64,000 nt of DNA from Vanilla planifolia. Its lineage: Eukaryota > Streptophyta > Magnoliopsida > Asparagales > Orchidaceae. A program made the position numbers and the translations under genes. Below are positions 1-13,306 of the stretch, in pieces (position 1 is the first letter of the stretch; every line of letters starts with the position of its first letter). The stretch covers positions 5,971,153 to 6,035,152 of the forward strand of contig CM043868.1 in the NCBI GenBank assembly GCA_023846275.1, in the 5' to 3' direction. The notes beneath the pieces are model-generated. The model worked only from the letters and a program-made list of their open reading frames with translations. It made no database searches and was not told the origin of the DNA.

Positions 1-211
1 CAAAAGAAGATATTGTCATATACAAAAGAAAATATATGAGGAAAAACATGTGAAAATATCTCAAATGTATAATATGTCATGAATTAATCACTAATGAATT
101 TATATTATAATCACTAGATTTATCTACCTAAATCCTAAATGAAAAAGTTTTACTTGTTTTCTTTATCATCTTCATTTCTTGGAAATAGAATGTATGCACA
201 TAAATTACAAA

Positions 212-214
<3 letters not shown>

Positions 215-308
<94 letters not shown>

Positions 309-386
309 ATTTATGTTTGTGTGTGTGTGTATGTGTGTGTGTGTGCACGCGTGTGTGTGTATTTATGTGTGTGTGCATGTGTGTAT
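215..386. repeat. Compound AT/GT microsatellite
   Basis: About 34 uninterrupted AT units (215-282) run straight into about 13 GT units (283-308). These are followed by interrupted GT-rich sequence with TATTTATG and GCACGCG breaks to about 386. The open reading frames across it (poly-IY then poly-VC) are products of the repeat and not genes. An array this long and pure is expected to be length-polymorphic. Confidence 0.97.
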
Positions 387-589
387 AAGTATCCTCTCTA
401 TTTTTTCCCTTATTATTATGTTAACATGTTCATTATATCTATCATATTTTATGTTCTATAGCAAACCACTATATCATATCATAAATTGTGTCTACCAACC
501 ATATCACATTGCTCATCTAAAATATTCTATCATCCTCTACATCATACTAGCCTTTTCATGTAGCTGTTGAGTGTATTGAGGAGTAGATA

Positions 590-1416
590 TCACGACTAAG
601 GGGGTGTGAATTTCATTGTGAAATAAAATAAGAAAATATTTTCAAGCAACCTAAGAACTTTTTTTAAGAAAGTTTTTCTCATTCTTAAAAAGTTTTAGCT
701 TCAATAATGATAAACACAATAGAAAAGTTACAAGAAAAATATATGTGAAATAATGAGAAATGCAAGAGCAATATTTATGTGAGTTGACCAATACTTATGC
801 CTAATTTATCCCTAGTGAATCCAATCAAAATTCTACTACTTTCACTCCCTTTTTTCATAGTTGGACTAGATAAACCAAGTACAAATGATTCTTAGAAGAA
901 ACATCATAGCAAACACAATAAAAGATAATAATAGCTTGAAGTAAAATAGTTACAACACTTGAAATATTTGATACAACAACTTATACATTGTATCCTTAAA
1001 ACAAAGTGACAAATAAACATACCTTATCCTTGAAAAAGAATATGCATCATAATGATTTTATAATAAAAGCGTACTTGTCTAATTTTGAATTTCTAAAGGA
1101 TGAAAATGAAATGCAAAGTGTGCTATATGTAATATTAATATGTGTGTTTGTATGTGTGGGTGTGTGTTTGTGTGTGTGTGTGTATCTATATATATATATA
1201 TATTTCTTAACCTGGATGTTGGACAGATTACAATCATCAAGCTTCCATAATATCTTTTCATGAGCAAGCTACTTATACTTGATGCTTCTTGATCTTCAAA
1301 TAACTACTTGATTCACTTATCTTAATGTAACTTACATAAAACTATATTACCATTTAAAACTAACTCAATTAGTTTTTTATCATCAAAATCTTTTGGGTTA
1401 TCATAGCCTCATTGAG
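590..1416 (-). mobile_element. Ty1/copia LTR, 3' LTR of fossil copia A
   Basis: On the minus strand the sequence before this LTR is a purine-rich stretch of the type GGAGATTGTTGG, which in SIRE/Maximus-type copia elements marks the junction of the internal region with the 3' LTR. The other end, near 600, carries a CACCCCC motif like the U5 end of such LTRs. The LTR contains a TG/TA microsatellite. Both borders are approximate. It belongs with the copia coding remnants at 1417-1691 and 7315-8310. The element is old and broken. Confidence 0.6.
1141..1203. repeat. TG/TA compound microsatellite inside the copia A LTR
   Basis: Interrupted TG repeats (about 1141-1184) are followed by TATC and a short TA run (about 1187-1203). 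It has the same two motifs as the array at 215-386 but in the opposite order, less than 1 kb away. The short ORFs on both strands here are repeat translations. Confidence 0.9.
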
Positions 1417-1691
1417 CCAACAATCTCCTCTTTTTTGTTGATGACAAACCATCCAAATTTATAATATAAAATGAAGAATAGAAAATGGTTAAAAATATAA
1501 AATGTTAAGATTCCATAAGAGAAAGCATATAAGAGCTCTATGATGATAAATCTCCCCTATAATTTAGAATGCCGTAATCTCTTAATCTATGACTTCATCA
1601 TTCTCCCTATTTTATCATAATTAACATGTGAGGGATCCAACATTCTTAACCCTCTAGTTGTTTGAAAAAATTCTTCTTTACTTAGTGATTA
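1417..1691 (-). mobile_element. 3' end of copia A internal region
   Basis: Minus-strand translation shows a remnant of the copia polyprotein C-terminus (the region after RNase H), followed by the purine-rich tract at about 1405-1440 before the LTR. This is the part of copia A left of the gypsy B insertion; the matching upstream part lies at 7315-8310. The element is broken and old. Confidence 0.6.
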
Positions 1692-2352
1692 GAAGATCTA
1701 TTATAGCCCTAAACCTAAAGGAAGGTTTGGAGTATTCAAAAAATAAAAATAAAAAACACCTCTTACAACTCATGCACACGGATGCATGGACGCATACATC
1801 TTACTTTGAGTGACACATGAGATTCTGTCCATGTGCAGTGATGATAAGGTCATGTGCACTGCACATGATCGATAAGCATACTGATCCTACACATGGAAAA
1901 GCACTAAAGGTTAGTGATCATGTGCATCACACGTACAGTACGTGCCACCTATCGTGCCTCACTTGCATACACAAAATTTGCATGTGATAGTGTTGGGTGG
2001 GACATGGAATCTACACACATACAAGACTTTCATGTTGCAGCCTTAGTGTTGACCCACACAAAATGTGCAAAAATTTACTAGATAACTTATGTGTCTTTTG
2101 GTAATTAAAATTTTATATTTTTTATATAAATTATTGTATCAAACCCCTATATAAAAGAGCAATAATGATGAATATAATAATTTGAACTTCTTGGAGTGTT
2201 CTATCTTCTTGCTACAAAAGTTTTATTCCCTTTCTCTTTATTCTTTAGTTCCTCTGTATTTTCACAATTCAAATTTTATTATTGTAAGTCTAAAACAAAG
2301 TCTACTATCAAGAGCTTGAGGTGACAAAATCTTGTAAATAGATCACATAACT
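1692..2352 (+). mobile_element. 5' LTR of fossil gypsy B
   Basis: This stretch aligns by eye along its whole length with 6697-7314. Both hold a CATGTGCATCA-type block, a TATA-like CCCTATA(T)AAA(A)G box (about 2148 and 7104) and a shared sequence up to the end. Just after it, near 2356-2370, is a sequence resembling the initiator tRNA-Met primer binding site (pattern TGGTATCAGAGC). The two LTRs differ at many positions, so the insertion is old. Confidence 0.8.
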
Positions 2353-5300
2353 TTTTGTTACAAAGCTTATCAATTTGACATCAATGGTAGAAGCCAAGAA
2401 GAAGGGAGTTGAACAGGAAGTTATAAAGGGGAATCAAGAGATTATGGAAGCTTCAATTGAGGCAAATGCATAGATAATTTTACCATCAAACTTGGAAATA
2501 TAGCTAACTCTATTAACTCAACAAATACAATGGTTAATGGAGAAGATATTAAAAAACCAATCCACTTCCACGATAACTTTGAAAGATAAACAACAAAGCA
2601 AAAAAAAATCCTAACTCAAGGATACTTAGCGATAAGGATAATGATGTTATCATTAATCTTTTCTCATCAATGCTTAAGAATCAAAAACATTCATTCAAAG
2701 CAGATGCTAAATTTCATATACTTTTTTATGATGGTATGATGGATATAGAAAAATTATGTCACTAGAGGAAGTGGAATAGTGTACAACACTAATAAGGATA
2801 AATAGTGCAAGACTACAACATTAAATTTTGATGAAAAGCTATGGCGTTAGAGATACCTATTGATGAGATGCATACTTTATATAAATATATCTCATGTTTG
2901 TATTATCCTATTACTATAACACTAACCTTATTCATTATATAATTGTTGGTACAAGTTAGCATATTTGCATTAGCCATTAAATAAAAGAATCAAATTAAGA
3001 AACTGAAGACAAGGAGTTCAAACATTGAGAGGATTGGCACTAATACAAAGAAGTGGCAAAAGAGGAAAGAGTACTCTTAAGAAATAATGTTATAGCCATA
3101 AACAACTACTCCATCTATAACTGAGACTTAGAAATATTCTATCCACTACAAAACGTTGGATCTTGTACCCTAACATTTTGCCAAAGAAGTTTAAGAGAAA
3201 TTGAAAAAATAAGATCCTTACTATAATTGACAGTTGGATGATTGTTGAGACACAACGAAAAGCATATCAAAGTCCATCTCTCATGATAAAGCTAAAAGAC
3301 CTGAGAGGAGAACTCTTCACAACCCACATTCAAGTAAAGGAGTTGGTCATTGTTATCATCGATAGTGACAGAAGAATTTGATCTCTAAAAGCTTTGTGAT
3401 GAAACTTTTCTAAAAAAATACTCATCATCCAAGGTCTATTCTCTTAATTTAATTCAAAAAGACTTTTAAGAGTTCAAAGATAATGCAAGGTAAAATTTGT
3501 AATCGCCTAGGAATTTATTGATGAACTTGTTTATGAAGTAGTGCTACTAGATATTTTTGAAATCATATTTTGCTGCCCATATTTGTATGATTAGGACACT
3601 ATACATTATCATTGAGCACTGTTGTATAAATTAACAAAGAATGGATAGGAATTTATTAAACATAGGATTAGAGAAAGTTAATAGTACATATTATTGCTAC
3701 TAACCAAAAAATATGTTGATAAATGCAAGCCTAAATTGTGTGTTATTATTAGTCATAATTGAGAAGCTAAATATTGGTACCAAAAAATGCAACAACCTAC
3801 ACAGATTAGACCACTTCAAGATATACTAAGATAATATCTTGCATTATTTAGTGAACTTAAAAGGATATCCACAAAATATGATATGATGCATAAGGTTCAA
3901 CTTTTATCAAATTTAACACTTCCAAACATAGGTATGTATTGTAATTTAGTAGTAAAAAATGAATAGATTAAGAGACAAGTCATAAAGATACTCGAGAATA
4001 AAGTACTCAAGCTTAGTAATTCACTATATGGCTCTTGAGTTGCCTTAGTTCCAAAGTAAGATGGATGTTAGCTTATGTGTATGGGTTATCAAGTTCTTAA
4101 CAAAATCACTATTAAGTATAGGTATTCTCAACTAATAATTGATGATCTTCTAGACCAAGTAAAACATGCATGAGTATTCACAAAATTGAATCTCAAAATA
4201 AGATAGCATCAAGTACATATTACAAAAATAGACACTTAGAAAATAGATTTTAAGACCCTACAAGAATTCTATGAGTGGCTAGTAATGCCATTTTGATTGT
4301 ACAATTCTCCAAAAATCTTCATGCAACAAAAGAATGACATTCTTCACCCTTAGAAGATTTTGAGGTAGTCTACTTTAATGAAATTCTTATTATAGCAATA
4401 CACTTGAATGGCATATAAAACATATAAGGTGTTCAACATCTAACAATCTTAATTAATGTTGAATGGGAAGAAGTGTGGGCATGCAAAAGGGACCCTTCTA
4501 TATATGAGATTTCAAGTTAGTAATGGAAAACTAAGCATCGATGTGGAGAAGATTAATAGAAATGTCTCAGACCTCAAAATATTACTAAAGTTAAGAGTTT
4601 TCTTTGAGCTTTTCAATACCTTAAAACATTCATTTAGGGATTCTCTAAAATAGCTGTCATTAAATGCATTGACTTTTCTATATCTAAAGTTTGAAAGGAT
4701 AGATTATATCAATAAATATTTCAATAATTAAAAGAAGTAATTTCTAAAGAACCATTTCTAACTCTACTAAATGTACAACATCCACTTGAGATTTAGGAAA
4801 ATTCAACAGGGTATGCTATCTATGCAATTCTAATGTAGAAAGACAAGCTTGTAGTTTATTATTTTGAATTACAACAAGAAGCACAAAAAAGTATTCAATC
4901 TATTACAAAGATCTTCTTGCTTTACATCAAGCTATAATATATTAGAAGTCATAAATCCTAAGATAAGAACACAATACATTCAGATCATCAATCACTCCAA
5001 CATTTGTAGACTCAATCATAGCTACAACAAGTATGACAGTTGAAATGAATGTCGTACAAACAAAAATTCAACCAAATTATTAAATATAAGATGGGTGCTC
5101 AGAATAAACTTGTAGATATACTTTTCTTTTCTCCTTTAATCTTACTATATTTAATAACTATTATACAAATATAACTTATAGAATTTGAGGAGTTTGCTGT
5201 GAAGTATAATAATGATTCCAATTTTTTAAAAATTTATCAATAGACAAAAGGAGGTAAATACTTTATGTTATAAAAAATGATACATTCTATTGTAAAAAAC

Positions 5301-6696
5301 AATTATGTATACCTTAGTTTTGTGATCGAAAAATGATAGATATGTGAGGCTCATACTTCTAGAGTCTTAAGACACTTTGAAGTCTCAAAGATCATTCTAA
5401 CTTTATAAAGGTATGCTTATTGGCCTTGCATGAATTTAGATGTTGAAAATTTATTTATAGATGTATATTTTGTTGTACATCAAAACCATCAAATCATAAA
5501 CAAAGATTGTATAAGCCATTACCAATACCCACAAGTCCCTAGAATAATTTCTTAATAGATTTTATTGACATATTACCAATAACTCAATGGTAACATAATA
5601 ATCTATTCTTGGTGATAGATATATTTTCTAAGTTAATCATTATAATGTCAAGCAAACAAGTGGTTACAAGTGAACAAGTAGTTGTCCTTTTCTTCCAAAA
5701 TGCATGGATAATTTTGGTTTACTATTCTCTATTGTATTAGATCGAGAAACTTAATTTTTTAGCAAATTTTGGCAAGACCTATAAGGAATGATAGATGCCT
5801 CTTTAAGGCCAAGTATAAGTTTATATCCATAGACAAATAAACAAATTAAAGTAGTAAATAAGATAGTCATTCATCTACTTACAGGATATAATGCACATCA
5901 CTCAAAAACATGGGATGTGAATATTATATACATACAGTTGCATACAACTACGTTGTGCATGGAGCGACATCAATGAGTCATTTTGAAGCTTATATTGGAT
6001 TCCAACCCCAAAGCTTGTTAAATGTGGAATTCAAGATACTAGAAATGAGAGAAATTAGAAGTGATGCTCAATAAAAAGCACAAAACGTTTTTAAAAGAAT
6101 ACAAGAAATACATTTTATTGCAAATCATAGAGGAAGTATAGGAAGCTACATTACCAATATAGAAGTTGAAAAGAAGTTCATAGAAGGTGACCTTATATGG
6201 CTTCATATTAGCAAGAAGATATTGAAAGGAGATGACAAGAAGTTAAAACCAATATAGTCCTTTTAAGATAATATAAAGAATTAATAATAATTCCTATTAA
6301 CTTGAGCTACCAACTTATACAGAAATGTACTCAATAAAGAATGTAGATAGCATAAAGGTGTTTAAGCCATTTATGCTTGATGATGAATCTCAAAAACACT
6401 AACCATCAATGGATGACTTGGTCATGAATGATAATAAGATTCTAAATGAAGATAACATTCTTGAGAAAATGATAATCAAGATTAGGAGAGGGACCAAGAC
6501 TTTATACCTAATTGGGAAGAAAAGCTAAAGACTTATTATTACAAAATGATATAGCTTGGAGAAAGGTCAATTCTTATTATGTCACCTTAGTTTCTAATAA
6601 TATTGGGAAAAAACAAAAGAGAACCAAGGGTTCTAATTAAGTTTGATTCAATGAAACTTGAATCATGAAAAGAAAGGGTGTATGATCAGGAGGAAT
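2353..6696 (+). mobile_element. Internal region of fossil Ty3/gypsy element gypsy B
   Basis: Plus-strand translation in pieces shows, in order: a gag-like start near 2383 (MVEAKKKGVEQEV), a Ty3/gypsy reverse transcriptase around 3990-4420 (recognisable block around IDDLLDQ), an RNase H remnant near 4780-5010, an integrase core around 5500-6030, and a C-terminal integrase extension near 6300-6400. The order RT-RNaseH-integrase is that of Ty3/gypsy, probably a chromovirus-type lineage. It is heavily broken, with many interruptions, and old. No piece of it can be called an active gene. It sits inside copia A. Confidence 0.8.
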
Positions 6697-7314
6697 ATTA
6701 TAGGTCAAGACCCAAAGCAAGGTTTTTAATATTCAAAAAAAAAAAGAAAAAACTTACTACTACTCATGTGTGTGCCTCACTTTGAGCATCATGCGATGTT
6801 TACCTGGGTCACGTGTAGTAGACGTCACTGGTAGGTGCATCAACCCTTGCACACATGGGAGCATACTAGGGTTTGCTGGTCATGTGCATCATGCATGTTG
6901 TCGGTGACACTTATCATGCCTCTTCTGTTCACTTGTAGTGCTTGGTGGAATGTAGAATCTGTGCTCATGTAGAGCTTCTATGTGTAGATCTTGGTGCCAA
7001 ACTACTTAAAATGTGTAAAATTACAAACTTTAATCAAATGGTGCATGTGTCTTTTGATAATTATAATATTATAATTTTTATAATAAAATATTATATCTGA
7101 TCCCTATAAAAGGATAGGAATGTTGAATGAAACAATTCAAACTTCTTAGAGTGCTTCATCTTCGTGTGTCAAAAGATCTATTCTCCTTTTATATATTCTT
7201 TAGTTCTTCACCATTTTTATGCTTCAAATTCTATTGTTACAACTCTAAAAAGAAGGTCTATTGTCGTGAGCTACGTGTGATAAAACCTCCCAGATTGATC
7301 ATTTAGGGATTTTT
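6697..7314 (+). mobile_element. 3' LTR of fossil gypsy B
   Basis: Partner of the LTR at 1692-2352, in the same orientation, with a TATA-like box near 7104. The purine-rich sequence just before it (about 6670-6695) fits a polypurine tract. Sequence right of 7314 is copia A coding remnant, so the gypsy copy lies within the copia. Borders are uncertain by about 10 bp, and I could not fix a target duplication. Confidence 0.78.
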
Positions 7315-8310
7315 TGAATATGTCCAAAAGTTTTTCATTAGTGATTAAAAATTGATTATCAATTTCATTTCTTACAACATAAGCTCTTATGAAATGATGT
7401 TTTATTATTATTTGTTCAATCTTTTAGTGTTAATTAGGACTTTTAGTTAAACATATTCCACTTGTGCTATCACACCTAATTGGAATGTATTGAAATTTCA
7501 TTTTAAGGTCTTCTAATTGTCTTTTAAACTAAAGAACCTAAGCCACACATCCACTTATGTCAATGTAATTAAATTCCATTATGAATAGCAAATATTAGAA
7601 GCACTTTTCTATCTTGTCTGCCACTTATTTAATCAGCCTTAAGTTTCCATATCAATTCATGAGAAATTTCCTTTTTAAAATACCAAATTCCTAGAACTTT
7701 TTATTTTAATTAAATATCTAAAAATTACTTTAATTCTTTTAGGCATGACTCCTTTTTGTTTAAATGAAAACTAGCACAAAATATAACACAATACAATGTT
7801 TGGTCTATTAGCTAATTGTTAAAGTAAAGATCTTATCATTCCTCTATATAGTTTAATTGACTTTTCATGTTCAACTTTTTCCAATGTTATTGTAAAGCTT
7901 GTGGGAGTGGAAATAGGTTTAAGGTTTTCCATCTTAAATTTCTTAAACATTTCTTTTGAGTATTTTGTTTGAATGAAAACATTCCTTTTAAATCTTGTTT
8001 GATTTGTAGTCATAAGAAATATGTTAGTTCTCCCATTAAATTCATCTTAAATTCCATGCTCATTATCTTTACAAACTCTTCACACAATTGTAGATTAGTT
8101 AAGCTAAAAAGTATATTATCGACATAAACTTATGCCAATAGTATTCCATCTTTTAGATTTTTGATGAACAAGGTTTTTTAAAATTCCCTTTTCTAAAATT
8201 TTTATATTAAGTAGATAGTTGTATCATACCATATTTATGGTTCTTGTTTTAATACATATAAAACCATATTTATCTTATGTAGATTGTTACATCATTCATT
8301 TTTCACTGGC
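7315..8310 (-). mobile_element. Copia A reverse transcriptase/RNase H remnant
   Basis: Minus-strand translation shows the end of a Ty1/copia reverse transcriptase (FKMENLKPISTPT and LYRGMIRSLL at 7819-8013) and then RNase H signatures down to 7315 (for example VLWFKRQLEDL and HHFIRAYV). Copia A is broken and old. Its downstream end lies beyond gypsy B at 590-1691. The right border near 8310 is where recognisable pol stops. Confidence 0.78.
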
Positions 8311-10580
8311 CCAGATAGGATTTTGATGACAAGGTATGTGCATTTATCTTGATTATTTTTGTGCTAAGTTCATTCATGTTAAACCAATTGGTTTAATTTG
8401 CTTATTCTTATGTTAAAGACAACTAATAAATGGATTAGGGATAAAACATGTGCTTTATGGATCAAATTCCTAGGTGATCTATAAAAGATGATTTTTTTAA
8501 ATTTTTGCAACTATTTTTTACAAAATATTATAAAGTGAGATAGGTTTGTAGTCCATGATTTGAACAATTTTTTTAACTTTGGTAGCCCATAATTGTTTGA
8601 GTCAGTTTACATGTTGAGAAGAAGTGGAGTATAACAATCATGAATCCCTTCCTATACTATCCGAACAAGTGAACAAAGAATTTAGAAGTGAATCCATTAG
8701 GTTTCCCAACCCTATGTCATCTCAGTTGGATTTTTGGTTAAGAATTTGATAAATAAAAGTGTTGATCGTCATCTTGTAGAATCAAATTGTACTTAAGCAA
8801 ATTGAAGGTAGTCAAAATAATTCAATAATGTGAAAAATTAATGAAGCACTCTAATCAAAATATGAGTTCTAATGTCATGCCAACTAATCATCATGGAGAT
8901 CCATATGATGATTACATTAGTATTTGCTACTAGTTTAACCAAGAGCTTAAATAGATACTTATACATTTATATGTCAAAGATATTTTCAATTAGACCTAAT
9001 TTAAGTTGAACTTATTAGAATATATGATGATTAAGTAAAATGAAATCTATAAATAAGAGATAGCTCCTTAATAGGTTCTAAAACTTAGTAATTATGAAGC
9101 AATTGCATCAAAAACATTCTTTCATGCAAACATGATCTCATTCATATAATTATTTTCCTTTTTTGAACTATTAAGGTAATCATACAAAGAAATCAATTTG
9201 AAACGAGGAAAGGATCTTTGTTGTATAATGCATTGAACTATCTAATTAGCTGTTTGACGTGTACCTGATTAGTGTCAAACCACCTAATGAAGTACCACTT
9301 GAAATCATTTTTAAGACACTCATGGATCTTGTGTTAGAAGGTCATTGAACCTTTTGATCAATTGTGTAATAGTTAGTCTAATAATAATAAGATCAACCAA
9401 GATAGTCTGATAAAATTATAAAATCTAATCACAAAATTTATTTTTTATCATGAAGTTATTTGATAAAAATTCAACTTACTTAATGAAGGGTCCTATAAGT
9501 AGTTGGACCACAAATCAAAGTTTAATAAAAATCATGCTAAAATTAAGTTTTTGTTAGAAGGTCATTGGATCATTCCATAAATAATATGATAGTCTCAAAA
9601 TAAAAATGACTCTATTAGTAGCTATTAGATCATTCAATGGAAAATTAGATTAACCTAATAAATAAAAAATGAATTAGTTGGATCAGTCAAAAGTTTGATT
9701 AGATCATTCGATGTGTTTAAAAATAAAAGTTAACAACTAGTTTGTAAAAAGTATCATACCTAAACAAAAAAATTGAAGTTAAGGGTGCCAAAAAATCCTA
9801 AGCATAGCTACACTTAAAAGACCATAAAAACTCCAAGCCTTCTATAAATAGTTCACCTTAGCTTAAATAAATCATTTTAAATTTTGTTTCAAATTTGATT
9901 TTTAGAAATTTAGAGTTAAGCAAAGGTTTATCAAGAAATCTATTCAATATGATTTATGAAGTGAATTAATAGAGATTATGCTTCTTTATGCATTACAAAC
10001 ACACCTTTAGTATTTTATGCATTCTTGACATTTGATTCTTTAGTAATACATAATTATTCTTAAGATTTAATTTTGAATATTTCTTAATAGGTGTTGCATT
10101 TTAGTTTATTATTTTTGGAATTACATTTTCTAAAAATTAATTTATTGAGAGAAACCCTTGGCTTGTCTTATAAGTGAAGAAAGACCACTCTAAGGATCAC
10201 ATAAAGAAAAAACTACTCATGGCTTTTGTGGTGAGAGAAAAACTTACTCTATATTGGTCATATAGTAGGAGAAAGGGTTGAGTCGTGAGATGAAATAAAG
10301 TAATTTATTAGGTTAAATAGAATCAAAAGCATAAAAAAAGGCTTACATAAAGAGGAAATAGAGTTGAAAGGATAAAAAAGAAAGCTAAGGTTCACTCACC
10401 AAAAAGAGCTTAAGATAAGGTCACTAGTCAACTCAGACATTCAAGCCACCAAATAATGCAATTTTTTTAGTCTCAATCAATTCATCGTTCATCTATTTAT
10501 GAGAGATTTTTTAAATACGAGATTATAAGTAATTTTTTAATACAAAAGTAAGCTTAATCTACTTCGTAGAAATGTTTATG
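8311..10580 (+). mobile_element. Probable copia-type LTR sequence, unassigned
   Basis: No coding similarity is seen. The left end carries a GATTTTGATGACAAGG motif like the start of SIRE-type copia LTRs. A TATA-like TCTATAAATAG box lies near 9840, with repeated GATCATT-type motifs before it, which suggests LTR promoter sequence. This is an inference from composition and motifs; a partner LTR was not identified. Confidence 0.35.
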
Positions 10581-12010
10581 CTCATATAAGTTTTTAATAT
10601 AAAAGAATACTTTATAACTACTTAAAAAGTTTGTTCTATATCTTTGAATATTTTGAATACTTTTATTAATCTATCATCTAACATGTATCATTTATCATGA
10701 GTCATTTATTATTTGTGACTATCACTATTTTGACTTCATACCTCCAAATACCTAACTATTCTAAAAGATTCATTTTAGATTAAAAAAATAAAATTAAGAT
10801 AATATATTTCATGATTATTTAATTTCTTCTTTCTTGATTAACCCATAAGTAGCTATTTTATGCCAAGACTAACTATCCTCATCATGGTTCATATGATGAG
10901 ATTATAATAAACACTTTTTATGTAATTTAAGTTCAAATTATACTTTTTTATGCATTTCATGATCTTTATGTTTATGTTTAATTACTCATTCTTGTCTTGT
11001 ATCATTTGGTGTGAAAAGGAGGTGTCCACTTTTGATATTTTATGAAGAGCAAGAGGGGATTAATGCTTTGTTTGGTAAAAAAAAGTAAGTGTAAAGGCTT
11101 CTCTTCTTATGAATGGGGGATTAAAATAGTTCTAAATTCAAGCATATGTGCTTAAGGTAAGACATGCACATAGATTAGAAGCCATTGTACTTAAAATTTT
11201 GTTACATCTCTAATTCCTACACTTTACTTGTACTTAATCATTTTAAATGACATCTAATACAAAATTTTTTTAAAATAATAAAAAAATTCACATAAAACCA
11301 TGTTTCATACTTCTTGAAGAATTTAATCTATATCTTTTTATATTTTAAATACTTTCATTAATATACTACCTAATACATACTAGTTATCATCAATCACTTA
11401 TCATGAGTCATTTATCACTTTAAATTTATATCTCTAATTACCTAACTAATCTAAAAGCTTCATTTTAAATTAAAAAAAAGTTGAGTTAATATATTTCATT
11501 ATTAATTAATTTTTTTCTACTTGATTAGCCTATGACTAGTACTTTTATGTTATGACTAGTTCTCCTTGTTATAGTTTATATGTGGGCCTATGATAAACAC
11601 TTTTTATATAAATTTAAGCCCAAATTATGCTTGTTATTCATGATATTTATGTTAATATTTACTTGCTTGTCCATGTCTTCCATCACTTGGTATGAAAAGG
11701 AAGTGCCCACTTCCTATATTTTATGGAGAGCAAGAGAGGGGCAATGCTTTGTTTTGTAAAAAGCAAATGTAAAAGCTTGTCTTGTTGTGAAGAAGGGATC
11801 ATGTTAGTTCTAAATTCAAGAATGGGTGCTTGGGGTAGAATGCAAGCTTTTAGATTAGAAGTTGTATCACCTAAAATTTTGTTGAATGTCTATTTTTATA
11901 AAATTTACTTTCTTACTTGGTTTAAAATTTTAAAATTAGAATATCAATCTTAAATGACATCTACCACAAAAAATTTTGAAAAAAATGAAATATTTAATTC
12001 ACCCCTTATC
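10581..12010 (+). repeat. 686-bp LTR-like repeat in two tandem copies
   Basis: Copy 1 (about 10581-11300) and copy 2 (about 11301-12010) align along their length with a spacing of 686 bp (ATAAACAC at 10907 and at 11593). Shared blocks include TCATGAGTCATTTAT, ATAAACACTTTTTAT, AAAAGGA(A/G)GTG and GAGCAAGAG. The right end of copy 2 carries AATTCACCCCTT, similar to copia LTR ends, so this is probably duplicated LTR sequence. A third, diverged, partial copy lies near 53870-54120. The copies differ by many substitutions, so the duplication is old. Confidence 0.75.
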
Positions 12011-13080
12011 TTGGATGTCCAACAAGTTTTATTATGATGTGATAATCTATCCATGAAATCTAATAACTCTATTTCTCAAATTCTATTAATTAGATATTAC
12101 CTCACATCTTAATAACTCTCAGCCAATCTTAATCCTTTCTTAAAGCTTAGGCACAAATCCCTCCAAACTTCTTGGCTAAAAGCCATACATGATAATTTTC
12201 TTATGAATTTTAGGTTCTCATTATCATCTTGCATTCTATGATTTTATCCAAACCAAAGCTCAGGCTACTTTGCCATGGGTTTGGAATAGGACATGTGGGG
12301 ACAAGAAAGAGGAAGAGAGAATTGTTGTTAATTATGATAATGTCTCTCCATAAAAGGAAGCATCTAACAATGATTATGGGGTAACAAATCTAAATAGGGA
12401 GCAAGAGTACTCATAAAGGCTAGAAATAATAAATGTTGTGAGACAACATTTGCAAAATTAAATATTGAAGTCTTACTATTTACAAACTTCAATATGCTAT
12501 ATTTTAAAAGATCAAATCTTAACGAAGAAATTCTACCCTCATTTTTAATTTTTCTTTATTTATAGTTTCTTTTATTTTGCTTCCACATGTTTTTTTTTCC
12601 TTCTTTTTGTGCCTAATTTTCAACTATTAAGTTTTTTCCTTAAAATATTTGATATCTATTTTATATCTCTGTATCACATTTCTAATCATAATATGCTCAA
12701 TGTCCAACAACTCCAAAAAAGAGATTTTTGATAAATGAAAATTAAGACTAAAAGCAACTATAAAATTAAATGCTAGCAATCATTTTGCATCCAATTGTCC
12801 AAAATTTTCTACCACATGATCTTCCAATTGGAAATATGGCATCCAAAGTCGATGAACAAATAAATTCCTTTAAGATATGACTAACATTATTAATATTTTC
12901 ACAATCTAGCTTTAACACTACTTGTAGATTGCATATCAATCCAATTTTTTTTTAGATTCAAACATATCGAAACTTAAGCAACAAATATATTGGAAAAATC
13001 TAATTTTACTCGCATCAAATTTTTCTCTTTAAACTTTAAAAATAATTTTTTTTAAAATTTTGAATTGTTTGTAATTGTTG
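12011..13080. other. A+T-rich intergenic stretch, nothing recognised
   Basis: No ORF of note, no RNA gene and no element terminus was recognised. It holds long poly-pyrimidine and poly-A tracts. Confidence 0.5.
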
Positions 13081-13096
13081 TCTTTCATGGGGTTCA

Positions 13097-13306
13097 ATGA
13101 CCATTACTTGTTCTTTTGAAATTTTATCCCAGTGTGGATCGTTTGGTTCTTCATCCCCTTCTATGGTGAAAGCTCAATTTCACCGAGGCTTTGGGATTGC
13201 TGCGGTAATGCAGGACGACAAGGATAAGGTTTTGGATGATTTGTTACATCAAAAGGACACCTTCGAGTTCAGGCATCCAATTAAACGCCGCTTTCCACAT
13301 TTCTAG
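13097..13306 (+). CDS. 69-codon ORF of unknown origin in a CpG-bearing patch
   Basis: The ORF runs from ATG at 13097 to TAG at 13304-13306. The product is hydrophilic, with a serine-rich early part, a GFGIAAVMQDDKDKVLDD segment and a basic end (HPIKRRFPHF). No signal peptide, membrane segment or known motif is visible, and I do not recognise a family. The DNA here keeps several CG dinucleotides and has near-balanced base use, unlike the A+T-rich fossils on both sides. It could be an exon or captured fragment of a host gene, a small young insertion, or a chance ORF. The antisense frames also read open for some distance, so the strand is uncertain. Confidence 0.25.
   Translation: MTITCSFEILSQCGSFGSSSPSMVKAQFHRGFGIAAVMQDDKDKVLDDLLHQKDTFEFRHPIKRRFPHF

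Noticed and set aside
139-570. 143-codon ORF with poly-IY and poly-VC runs
   Set aside because: It is a translation of the AT/GT microsatellite; no gene evidence on either side.
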